A stretch of DNA of 6,268 nt from an uncultured Sulfurovum sp. (GCA_902727905.1 CACVAR010000159.1:1-6268), one strand, 5' to 3'; positions 1 through 5,965 are shown, counted from the first letter of the stretch. Numbers and translations: made by a program. The notes: a model not told the origin generated them from the letters alone.

Positions 1-2
1 AC

Positions 3-1250
3 ATTCCAAAAGGTTCTGGAGAGATTCATATGGGATATGCATCAGTAGATAACTGGTTGGCAACCACAGGGATTACTGATCCAAAGAAGATAGCATATAT
101 GAAAGAGATTTCAGCTTCTGTTATTAGGGTCTTTAAAGAGCTAGGCTTTAAGATGAAGGAAGAAGGTACAGTAGAAACTGCTAAGGTTGAGAGTAAGGCT
201 GTAGTTGTACCTACCTCTACTCCAGAGTTTCAAGGTATTAAAAAAGCTAAAGAGGTAGAGAAAACTGAAGTTAAAGCTTTAGAAAAAGTAAAGAGTAGTA
301 ATACATTGGCAATTACTATTCCTACTGTTCCGAAAGTACCAACACCAATTACTGTAAATAGCAATCTTCAAGAAAGTAATCAAATTGAAACAAGTGTTGA
401 CCGTTCTATTAAATATCCAAAACGTTTTCCACCTAACTATTTGACTTCTGCTCAACGTTATAATAAGGCTAATAATAAAGCTTTGGAAGTAATGGTAGGG
501 GATGTGGAACAAGGACGTATTTCTACTTATTTAAGAACAGATTTAATATCAGTTGATGATGCTAAGACAAAATTAAAAAATGCTGGTTTTGAAGTTCTAA
601 CAGTATTACCTTTAGACAAAAAGAAACAACTTACTTCTATTGTTTTTACCAATGAGGCACTTAAGAAAATGTCTTTGCAAGAGAACAAAGGTCACTTAGC
701 AACTTTAAGACTTTTGATTAATGAAAAAGATAAAAAGGTTAGTATTACAAATCCTCTCTATTTAGCCAAAGCATTTTTACAAGATGACTTTGAAAAAGAA
801 CCAGCAATAAAACTTTTAAAAGCTTTAGTAAATGAATTTAAAGATCTGAAGAACTCAGAAGATAAATTGAAGTTTCAACTTTTACCAAAATATCAATTTA
901 TGGCTAAATTACCATATTTTAGTGATCATATTATTGTAGCTCGAGGAGAAAACCTTAAAGATAAGTTAGTAAAAAATAAACGAGTTGCTTTTTCATTGGA
1001 GTTAGAGAGTGGTGCAATACTTGTAGGGGTTAAGTTAAATAAACGTACACAGAAATTTCCTAAAAAGATAGGTACTAATAATGCTGGTATGTTACCGTAT
1101 CCATTATTGATTGAAAATGGGGAAGCAAAAATCTTAGATCCTAAGTATTACTTGTCATTAATGTATCCAAAGTTAACGATGGAAGAGTTTATGACCATTG
1201 CAACGGTACCAGATGGTATTGAGACTGATTGTAGAAAAGTTTTTAGATAG
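3..1250 (+). CDS. Tandem DUF302-like domain protein, 5'-truncated by the window edge
   Basis: The frame stays open to the left edge. The first in-frame ATG is at 30, but the nine codons before it also read as protein, so I treat the gene as cut and its true start as outside the window. Numbering from that ATG (406 residues): a helical stretch at 1-45; a low-complexity Lys/Glu/Pro/Thr/Val linker at about 46-125; a DUF302-like module at about 160-275, recognisable by a strand-turn-strand, then NPLYLAKAF (241-249) and an amphipathic helix; and a second related module at about 290-395 with DPKYYLSLM (370-378). The codons before and after the ATG resemble the tail of a further module. DUF302 proteins are small alpha/beta proteins, often envelope-associated, with no established reaction. 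No signal peptide is visible because the N-terminus is missing. The gene stands alone on the plus strand and ends 10 nt before a hairpin terminator. The reading frame is secure; the DUF302 assignment comes from motif shape and is tentative. Confidence 0.72.
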   Translation: MPKGSGEIHMGYASVDNWLATTGITDPKKIAYMKEISASVIRVFKELGFKMKEEGTVETAKVESKAVVVPTSTPEFQGIKKAKEVEKTEVKALEKVKSSNTLAITIPTVPKVPTPITVNSNLQESNQIETSVDRSIKYPKRFPPNYLTSAQRYNKANNKALEVMVGDVEQGRISTYLRTDLISVDDAKTKLKNAGFEVLTVLPLDKKKQLTSIVFTNEALKKMSLQENKGHLATLRLLINEKDKKVSITNPLYLAKAFLQDDFEKEPAIKLLKALVNEFKDLKNSEDKLKFQLLPKYQFMAKLPYFSDHIIVARGENLKDKLVKNKRVAFSLELESGAILVGVKLNKRTQKFPKKIGTNNAGMLPYPLLIENGEAKILDPKYYLSLMYPKLTMEEFMTIATVPDGIETDCRKVFR

Positions 1251-1260
1251 AGAGGAGAGA

Positions 1261-1289
1261 AAAAGTTGAGATAACTAATCTCAACTTTT
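1261..1289. terminator. Bidirectional intrinsic terminator between convergent genes
   Basis: A perfect 12-bp inverted repeat, AAAAGTTGAGAT at 1261-1272 and ATCTCAACTTTT at 1278-1289, encloses a 5-nt loop (AACTA). The A-run on the left arm and the T-run on the right arm give a U-tract in either direction; on the minus strand one more U is added from position 1260. It lies 10 nt after the plus-strand stop at 1250 and 7 nt past the minus-strand stop at 1297, exactly where a shared terminator for two convergent genes is expected. Confidence 0.88.
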
Positions 1290-1296
1290 AGAAGAT

Positions 1297-1524
1297 TTAA
1301 AGTTCTTTTTCTGCTTTTTGTAAGGCTTCAATTACTTGTGCAATGTTAGCTTTAGGAATATGTACTTTCCATTCAGGTTCTGTTGCATCTGCTTTTAATG
1401 AGATACCAATACTTGCTACACTTTCACTGTTGGGTCCATAAGGTTGGGCTACTGTAGTAATGGTAATTTTACCTTTTGTTCCTGATAATGTCATTTCGTC
1501 AATTGGTGTTATTGTTCCACTCAT
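1297..1524 (-). CDS. Uncharacterised 75-residue protein
   Basis: I do not recognise this protein with confidence. It is 75 residues, with no signal peptide, membrane segment or cysteine, so it is probably cytoplasmic. The first 50 residues look beta-rich: a Lys-Gly-Lys-Ile-Thr-Ile-Thr strand at 17-23, a Gly-Ile-Ser-Leu strand at 40-43, and a Trp-Lys-Val-His-Ile strand at 52-56. The end is a helix at about 59-75 (NIAQVIEALQKAEKEL region). A small sheet followed by one C-terminal helix is loosely like PC4/YdbC single-strand nucleic-acid-binding proteins, but I see no diagnostic motif and would not name it so. The start ATG (1522-1524) has a good AAGGAA ribosome site at 1531-1536 with 6-nt spacing. 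It lies 48 nt downstream of the propeller gene on the same strand, so it could be co-transcribed or use its own -10 box at 1560-1565. It ends at the shared terminator. Confidence 0.82.
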   Translation of the reverse strand: MSGTITPIDEMTLSGTKGKITITTVAQPYGPNSESVASIGISLKADATEPEWKVHIPKANIAQVIEALQKAEKEL

Positions 1525-1559
1525 GATATGTTCCTTTAATTATTTAATTTTGAGCAGTG

Positions 1560-1565
1560 AGTATA
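1560..1565 (-). promoter_or_regulatory. Possible -10 box for the 75-residue gene
   Basis: Minus-strand TATACT within TTGATATACTC lies 35 nt upstream of the ATG at 1524, just past the stop codon of the propeller gene. No convincing -35 box is seen at the usual spacing, which is common in Campylobacterota housekeeping promoters. Read-through from the upstream gene is an equally good explanation. Confidence 0.35.
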
Positions 1566-1572
1566 TCAAGAA

Positions 1573-2751
1573 TTACTTTAGTTTAATCATAAAGAATTTT
1601 TTAGAACGACTATAACTATCACTTTCACCTACAATAACTACTGCATCATCTGTTGTTCTTGTAATTCCATGAGCTATATCTTTGTTTTCCTCACCATACA
1701 TACCTGACCATAAAAGCTGTCCTTTTCTGTCAAGTGCTAAAATATAATTGTCAAATTCACCTTTACCCATTGAATCTGTTTTTCCAGCTACCATGTAGTT
1801 ACCATCTCTAGTCATGGTAATAGCATTACCTTCATCGTAGTAACCAAAGCCATAAATTTTGAACCAAATGAGTTTACCATCTTTGTTGAAGTACATGATA
1901 GGTAAATCTGTTTGTGCTGAATTATATGAACGTGTTTTCCCTGTAGCAACGATTCCTCCATCTGGTGTTGGCGCTACTGCATGTAATACATCATTGTATT
2001 TTTCACCTAAAGTTCTTGCCCAGATTTTTTCACCATTTTGGTTTAGTTTTAATAAAAAGAAGTCAGCATCACCAGAGCTTCTGATTTCTCTTGAACCAGC
2101 CATCATAAAGTTACCATCAGCTGTTCTTGTTAAGGCATTTGCCTCATCATTTAACTTTCCACCGATGGTTTTAGAAGTAAGCATTTTTCCATCTTTGTCT
2201 AAACGAACAATGTAAATGTCTCGGTAACCTTTTTTTGAAAATGATTCTGAATCACCTACAAGTAAAGCACCACCATCATTAGTTCCTGCTATACCTGCTG
2301 CAAAGTCATCTCTGTCTCCACCAAAAGTATTTTCCCAAAAAATTTCTCCATCTAAAGAGACTTTTGCAACATAGATGTCTTGACCATCATGCTTTTTAAA
2401 TGATTTACTATCACCTAAAATAAGTAAATTTCCATCTTTAGAACGTGAAATAGCAACGCCTTTGTCAGCTTTTTTACCACCAAGAAGTTTACGCCAGATA
2501 GTGTTTCCTTCACTATTTACGCGTGTTAGACAAATATCTGAACGTTCAGCATCAAAAGATTTACAGCTACCTAAGACAGCTGTATGACCATTCTCTAGCA
2601 TTAGAACAGCATTGGCAATGTCATCATCATCTCCCCCATAAACTTTTTGCCATTGGGCATAGAAATGTGGCTCTTCTGTTTTGGCATCAGCCATTAAACA
2701 AGAACTAAATAGGGCAGAGGCTAATAAGAGTTTTGAATAAGTTTTTATCAT
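1573..2751 (-). CDS. Exported seven-repeat beta-propeller protein (SBBP-like repeats)
   Basis: The protein has 392 residues. An N-terminal signal peptide (two Lys, then a hydrophobic core at 8-21) probably ends at Ala21-Asp22-Ala23, cut before Lys24; Cys18 in FSSC could instead be a weak lipobox. The rest is seven consecutive repeats of 52-53 residues, anchored by Trp at 34, 86, 139, 244, 296 and 348. The fourth repeat has Thr192 in that place. Each repeat reads Trp, Gly-Gly or Gly-Glu, Asp with a small residue, a DGG/DGN turn, a Val/Ala-Gly-x-Ser segment, Asp plus a hydrophobic strand, and a Gly-containing turn. This is the pattern of beta-propeller repeats such as SBBP, and seven blades would close one propeller. 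No enzymatic residues are recognisable, so a binding or scaffold role outside the cytoplasm is the most that can be inferred. Cys63 and Cys74 lie in the same blade and could form a disulfide. The start ATG has AAGGA with 6-nt spacing, and a TATAAT box lies 40 nt upstream. Confidence 0.9.
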   Translation of the reverse strand: MIKTYSKLLLASALFSSCLMADAKTEEPHFYAQWQKVYGGDDDDIANAVLMLENGHTAVLGSCKSFDAERSDICLTRVNSEGNTIWRKLLGGKKADKGVAISRSKDGNLLILGDSKSFKKHDGQDIYVAKVSLDGEIFWENTFGGDRDDFAAGIAGTNDGGALLVGDSESFSKKGYRDIYIVRLDKDGKMLTSKTIGGKLNDEANALTRTADGNFMMAGSREIRSSGDADFFLLKLNQNGEKIWARTLGEKYNDVLHAVAPTPDGGIVATGKTRSYNSAQTDLPIMYFNKDGKLIWFKIYGFGYYDEGNAITMTRDGNYMVAGKTDSMGKGEFDNYILALDRKGQLLWSGMYGEENKDIAHGITRTTDDAVVIVGESDSYSRSKKFFMIKLK

Positions 2752-2790
2752 TTTGTATCCTTATTTTATTTTACAAAAAATCTAATAATA

Positions 2791-2796
2791 ATTATA
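2791..2796 (-). promoter_or_regulatory. -10 box for the propeller gene
   Basis: A perfect TATAAT on the minus strand lies in the 61-nt gap between the transporter stop (2813) and the propeller start (2751), giving a short leader of roughly 30 nt. The hexamer 17 nt further upstream does not match a -35 consensus. The box suggests the propeller gene can be transcribed independently of the transporter gene. Confidence 0.6.
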
Positions 2797-2812
2797 CTCT
2801 TTTATTATCTAT

Positions 2813-4009
2813 CTACGATAAATAACGCTTTTTAAACCATAGATAATAGAACGCTGTGGCTACAAATCCAGATCCCATGACAATACTTATATAATTTAAT
2901 CCCATACCCATTTTTGCTGCATATCCTACAAAGAGTGTAACTGATATGTTAAAGAACATAAAAATCATATCATTGTACGCAATGACACGACCTAAGTATT
3001 TTACTTCTATCTCTTTTTGTAACATATAGTAAGTATAAGACCAAAGTGACGTAGAAAGAAGACCAACAACAAATATACCTAAAATTGAGAGTGTATAAGA
3101 GTGCTGGATGAAAGACCAAAGTATAATCGCCATACCTTGAAGTGCAAAAAAGTAATGCAAGTTTTTTTCATTTATATATTTTGAAAAGAGAAGTGGACCA
3201 ACAGTCATAGCTATGGCTCTTGTAGCATTTATCCAACCAATAGCTAAGGGTATGGCTATAATATACTTATAATGTAAATCAGCCAAAAGTGTAATAAGAG
3301 TCTCAAAAGAAGTGAAACCTATGGTAGCATGTAAAATAATAAGATGTATAAGCTTAGTATGATTCTTTAAATAGTTAAATCCACTTTTCATCATTTCTAA
3401 AGCTGATTCAGTATGTTTTACCGGTTCTAAAGAAAGTTTTAATCCTAACAGTAATAGAAAAGCAATAGTATAAAGTACTACATCAATCAAAAAAGTTGTG
3501 TCATAGCCAAAATAGTAAGTTACTAAGCCACCTAGCGCCATACCAGCTGCAAAACAAAGAGACCAGACTATTGAGTGAATTTCATTTGTTTTTTTGAGCA
3601 TTTCTCCCTTTAAGATTTTTGGAAAGAGTGCCATTTCGGCAGCAAATAAAATAGAAGCAGCAGCAGAACGTATGAAGACAAATAACATTAATGAGTTTAA
3701 ATCATCAAGAGAGTTCACGGTCATAAAAAGAAGGGTCATAAGGATTTCAATGAGTAGTAAACTGCCCATGAGCTTTTTAAAAGGGATTTTGTCAATAATC
3801 CAACCAGAAATAGGGGCTAAGACAATAGCTGGTAACATAAGCATCATAAAGATATAAGCAATGGCTAGTTCAGATGCACCATATTCAAGCATCATAGAGG
3901 CAATGGCAACTTGGGAGAACCAAGTACCAAAGTAAGAAATGAATTGTATGAGTGTGAGTCGTGCGACTACAGGGTGTTTAAGTACCTCTAAGTAAGTTGA
4001 GTTACTCAT
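2813..4009 (-). CDS. MFS transporter, probable drug/siderophore-type exporter (MFS_3/EntS-like)
   Basis: The protein has 398 residues and about 12 hydrophobic segments (roughly 16-40, 47-70, 79-98, 105-127, 147-168, 171-190, 219-242, 250-276, 284-300, 305-328, 345-365, 370-391), the normal size and topology for a single-chain major facilitator. The loop after helix 2 carries a motif A variant (Gly69, Asp73, Lys78, Lys79). The loop before helix 11 has Glu333-Val-x-x-x-Leu-Gly-Arg341-Val, resembling the GRV motif of the EntS/macrolide-efflux (MFS_3) branch. It is an inner-membrane transporter, presumably a proton-driven exporter; the substrate cannot be read from sequence. The ATG at 4007-4009 overlaps the end of the lipoprotein gene by 8 nt (ATGAGTAA) and has no good ribosome site of its own, so translation is probably coupled to the lipoprotein gene. 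This strongly implies the two are made together. Confidence 0.88.
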   Translation of the reverse strand: MSNSTYLEVLKHPVVARLTLIQFISYFGTWFSQVAIASMMLEYGASELAIAYIFMMLMLPAIVLAPISGWIIDKIPFKKLMGSLLLIEILMTLLFMTVNSLDDLNSLMLFVFIRSAAASILFAAEMALFPKILKGEMLKKTNEIHSIVWSLCFAAGMALGGLVTYYFGYDTTFLIDVVLYTIAFLLLLGLKLSLEPVKHTESALEMMKSGFNYLKNHTKLIHLIILHATIGFTSFETLITLLADLHYKYIIAIPLAIGWINATRAIAMTVGPLLFSKYINEKNLHYFFALQGMAIILWSFIQHSYTLSILGIFVVGLLSTSLWSYTYYMLQKEIEVKYLGRVIAYNDMIFMFFNISVTLFVGYAAKMGMGLNYISIVMGSGFVATAFYYLWFKKRYLS

Positions 4010-4625
4010 TTACTTTTGTGTAGGCCGAGTCTCCACAGAATTCTACGCAGTCTGCACATTTTTCTTGGTAATACTTTAAATATTCATAGCGAGCATTTTT
4101 CAGGGCTTCTTTCATTGGTTTACTTTTTTCATCTTCATCAATGTCACGTTCCCATATAAGCTTTTCTTTTTTCGTAGAATTGATATAGAGTTTTAATAAC
4201 TCGCCATCTTGTGAAATATGCATGTTATCTATAATACTCATCTTAGATTTGTTTTTTCCTTGGCGAATTTCAGATTCACTGCTATCTTCAATTACTTTTT
4301 GAACAAACTGTCCACCTTTTTTATAGAAAATACCTGTATGTGTTTCAGGGGATAGTTTATCTGCAATCGTAACATAATAGTAACCATAATTATTTACATC
4401 TATTTCCTCAACAACGAGATAACCCTCAGTAAGTTCTTGATTTCGGAACATTCCTCTTTTCAATGTATATTTTCCAACAATTGAGTCTTCATCAAGAATC
4501 TTTAAATCATTAATATCTGTTTCTTGATTACTTACTGGTAGAACACTACCTTGTTTATTAGCAATGGTAGTTGAATTACAGGCTGTAAATATAAAAGTAA
4601 ATATTAGCAAAAATATATAGGGCAT
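4002..4625 (-). CDS. Predicted lipoprotein with C-terminal cysteine cluster
   Basis: The protein has 207 residues. It begins with a very short hydrophobic leader (residues 2-15) ending in FTAC, a plausible lipobox with lipidation on Cys16. The leader has no Lys or Arg before the hydrophobic core, which is unusual; an in-frame stop 12-10 nt upstream of the ATG rules out a longer N-terminus. Residues 20-45 are a polar linker. Residues about 48-160 look like a beta-rich domain with many alternating Tyr/Val/Ile strands (for example the tyrosine-rich strand at 80-85). A charged helix follows at about 165-188, then Cys190-x2-Cys193-x3-Cys197 close to the end. I do not recognise the family. The start has AAAGGAT 4 nt upstream of the ATG and an extended -10 box further upstream. 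It is the first gene of a pair with the overlapping MFS transporter. A periplasmic accessory role for that transporter is inference from position only. Confidence 0.85.
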   Translation of the reverse strand: MPYIFLLIFTFIFTACNSTTIANKQGSVLPVSNQETDINDLKILDEDSIVGKYTLKRGMFRNQELTEGYLVVEEIDVNNYGYYYVTIADKLSPETHTGIFYKKGGQFVQKVIEDSSESEIRQGKNKSKMSIIDNMHISQDGELLKLYINSTKKEKLIWERDIDEDEKSKPMKEALKNARYEYLKYYQEKCADCVEFCGDSAYTKVNE

Positions 4626-4654
4626 TAGTATCCTTTAGTAAAATTAATTTTATT

Positions 4655-4660
4655 ATTCTA
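4655..4660 (-). promoter_or_regulatory. Extended -10 box for the lipoprotein-transporter operon
   Basis: The minus strand reads TGCTAGAAT, a TG-N extended -10 with hexamer TAGAAT, 29 nt upstream of the lipoprotein ATG. A tandem 7-bp repeat, GATAATA GATAATA on the plus strand (4675-4688), covers the usual -35 position. No clear -35 consensus is present. Confidence 0.45.
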
Positions 4661-4837
4661 GCATATTTATTGCTGATAATAGATAATAGAAATGTAATGA
4701 ATAGTTAACAAAAATATAGGCTGTTTATTAAGGTAGATAGTTATTAAAATATATAATTTTATGCTTAATTTTATGACTATAATCAAATACTTTAGATATA
4801 AAACTAAATTATTTAATTAATATTAATTTAATAATAC

Positions 4838-4843
4838 TATAAT
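4838..4843 (+). promoter_or_regulatory. -10 box for the specificity-like gene
   Basis: A perfect TATAAT lies 55 nt upstream of the ATG at 4899 and would give a leader of about 45-50 nt. Two more perfect TATAAT hexamers lie at 4752-4757 and 4778-4783, so start sites further upstream are possible. In a stretch this AT-rich, chance matches are likely; the nearest one is the best candidate. The 14-bp palindrome at 4815-4828 covers its -35 position. Confidence 0.45.
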
Positions 4844-4898
4844 AGTTTAAGTTTAAATAAAGTTTTAAACATCAATTAGTGTAAAGGAAAGAGAAATT

Positions 4899-5372
4899 AT
4901 GAAGTTACAAGAAATTGCAGAAGTGATTAAAGGTGTACATCTATTAGAAGGTAATGTTAAAGAAAAAGTAAAAAAATATAAAGAACTGAGCATGCTTTCA
5001 TTGGAGCCAATAGCCTTTTTGGATGAACGAAAAATGATAAATGTTGATGCCTCACAAACTGTTTCACCTAAACAGTTAACAAGAGCTGGTGACGTCATTG
5101 TTAGCCTCTATTCACCGATGATTGCATGTTATGTTGAAAAAGGTCAAGAAGGTTATGTTGTCCCTCATTATATGAGTATTATTCGTATGAAAAACTATAT
5201 TAGACTAGATAGTCGCTTTATTGTACATTTTATTAACTCTACAAGGGGCAGAAGGGCTTTGACTAGAACATTAGAACATTATTCTTCTAGTAAACCTACT
5301 TCATTGTCATTAGTAGTATTAAATGAAGTAGAGTTGTTAGCTGGCACTAACAACTTAATGGAGAGACTATAG
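4899..5372 (+). CDS. Orphan HsdS-like single target-recognition-domain protein
   Basis: The protein has 157 residues, with no signal peptide or membrane helix. The order of features matches one target-recognition domain of a type I restriction specificity subunit (HsdS, methylase_S family): Lys2-Leu-x-Glu-Ile-Ala at the start; Leu60-x-x-Ala/Gly-Asp64-Val-Ile-Val-Ser-Leu-Tyr (the GDI strand); Val87-Val-Pro-His/Asn; Phe107 to Asn113-Ser, like the FLxxYLNS helix; and Ser134-Leu-Ser-Leu with an Asn142-Glu-Val-Glu-Leu ending that mimics the usual IPLP-type end. A full HsdS has about 400 residues with two such domains and long coiled-coil spacers. Here there is one domain, no spacer helix, and no methylase or nuclease gene in view. 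It may be a relic or a self-standing DNA-binding or regulatory protein. The ATG at 4899 has AAGGA (4884-4888) at 10-nt spacing. The stop lies 2 nt from the stop of adk on the other strand. Confidence 0.78.
   Translation: MKLQEIAEVIKGVHLLEGNVKEKVKKYKELSMLSLEPIAFLDERKMINVDASQTVSPKQLTRAGDVIVSLYSPMIACYVEKGQEGYVVPHYMSIIRMKNYIRLDSRFIVHFINSTRGRRALTRTLEHYSSSKPTSLSLVVLNEVELLAGTNNLMERL
5332..5355. terminator. Perfect hairpin at the convergent gene junction, possible terminator without U-tract
   Basis: A 9-bp perfect inverted repeat, AGTTGTTAG at 5332-5340 and CTAACAACT at 5347-5355, has a 6-nt loop (CTGGCA). It lies inside the last codons of the specificity-like gene and about 20 nt past the adk stop in the other direction. 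No T-run follows immediately on either strand, so termination is uncertain. It could slow polymerase or protect the 3' end of the adk message. Confidence 0.4.
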
Positions 5373-5374
5373 TA

Positions 5375-5965
5375 TTAGATATTTTCTTTTACAAATGCTT
5401 CCATTTCAGCAACGATTGGATCAAGCTCTCTTTCACCATTAATTACTGTTAATAAGTTTTTATTGGTATAGAAAGTTTGAATCTCAGCCAATGGATCAGT
5501 ATAGATTTTCATTCTGTCATAGAACACTTCTACGCTATCGTCTGAACGCTCTTCACCTGGTTTAGCATCTGCTGCACGACCTAAAATTCTGTCTTTTGCT
5601 ACTTCTTCAGAAACACGTACCTCAATAGTTGAAACTAAAGTAATCTCATCTTCTTTTTCAAGAAGTTCATCAAGTGCAGTCATTTGCTCAACTGAACGTG
5701 GGTAACCATCAATTAAGATGTTGTCAACAGGAGCTTGTTTAATAGCAGAAATAATGGTGTCAATGATAATGTTTAAAGGAACCAAAGCACCTTTAGAGAT
5801 AAACCCATCAATTGTTTGACCCAATTCAGAACCTGAGGCTACCTCTTCACGAAGCATGTCACCTGTAGAGTAGTGAACAATGTTATCATTTTTTCCTGCA
5901 ATAATACTCGCATCGGTTGTTTTCCCAGATCCTGGTGCTCCAATAATAAGAAATAGTTTTTTCAT
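5375..5965 (-). CDS. adk: Adenylate kinase (short, zinc-less form)
   Basis: This enzyme interconverts AMP + ATP and 2 ADP in the cytoplasm, keeping nucleotide pools balanced. The protein has 196 residues. The P-loop is GAPGSGKTT at 9-17. The AMP-binding segment STGDMLR is at 33-39, the DGYPRS stretch at 86-91 gives Arg90, and Arg130 with Arg140-x-Asp-Asp at 140-143 provides the lid and catalytic arginines. The lid between them is only about ten residues and has no cysteines, so this is the short lid type rather than the long or zinc-binding lid (about 215 residues in E. coli); short forms are usual in Campylobacterota. The ATG at 5963-5965 has AGGA with close spacing upstream. It lies 48 nt after aspS on the same strand and is probably co-transcribed with it, since the gap shows no terminator. 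The start and the full length agree with the family. Confidence 0.97.
   Translation of the reverse strand: MKKLFLIIGAPGSGKTTDASIIAGKNDNIVHYSTGDMLREEVASGSELGQTIDGFISKGALVPLNIIIDTIISAIKQAPVDNILIDGYPRSVEQMTALDELLEKEDEITLVSTIEVRVSEEVAKDRILGRAADAKPGEERSDDSVEVFYDRMKIYTDPLAEIQTFYTNKNLLTVINGERELDPIVAEMEAFVKENI

Larger units (their letters stand above)
4626..4898. other. AT-rich divergent intergenic region (273 nt)
   Basis: This is the space between the minus-strand lipoprotein gene and the plus-strand specificity-like gene. Counting bases in 4741-4860 gives 11 G or C out of 120, about 9 percent. It holds a leftward -10 box, three perfect rightward TATAAT hexamers (4752, 4778, 4838), a 14-bp palindrome (4815-4828) and a weak AT hairpin (GTTTAAA 4851-4857 with TTTAAAC 4864-4870). 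No tRNA, coding frame or strong RNA structure was found. Confidence 0.7.

Noticed and set aside
279..512. Minus-strand reading frame of 77 codons
   Set aside because: It lies fully inside the plus-strand gene, has unlikely composition (rich in Phe, Ile, Asn) and no ribosome site; it is a shadow frame.
30..1250. ATG at 30, with GGAGAG at 18-23, as the true start of the left-hand gene
   Set aside because: The spacing is good, but the frame is open to the edge, the preceding codons read like the same protein, and the resulting N-terminus would begin in the middle of what looks like a folded module. It remains possible.
1859..2215. Plus-strand reading frame of 118 codons opposite the propeller gene
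   Set aside because: The propeller frame on the other strand has clear repeats and a signal peptide; this frame has no ribosome site and Ser/Pro/Phe-rich shadow composition.
2698..2751. Lipobox (FSSC, Cys18) in the propeller protein leader
   Set aside because: Phe at the -3 position is a poor match, and a standard Ala-x-Ala signal peptidase site follows at 21-23. The plain signal peptide is preferred but lipidation is not excluded.
2771..2800. Possible terminator after the MFS gene
   Set aside because: On the minus strand there is a run of T, but the preceding sequence forms only a short A/T stem; too weak to call.
3594..3857. Plus-strand reading frame opposite the MFS gene
   Set aside because: Antisense to well-defined transmembrane helices; no start signals.
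4675..4688. Tandem GATAATA repeat
   Set aside because: Only two copies in AT-rich DNA; expected by chance, so noted under the promoter and not listed as a repeat.
4865..5098. Minus-strand reading frame opposite the start of the specificity-like gene
   Set aside because: Shadow of a frame that has a ribosome site and recognisable family motifs.
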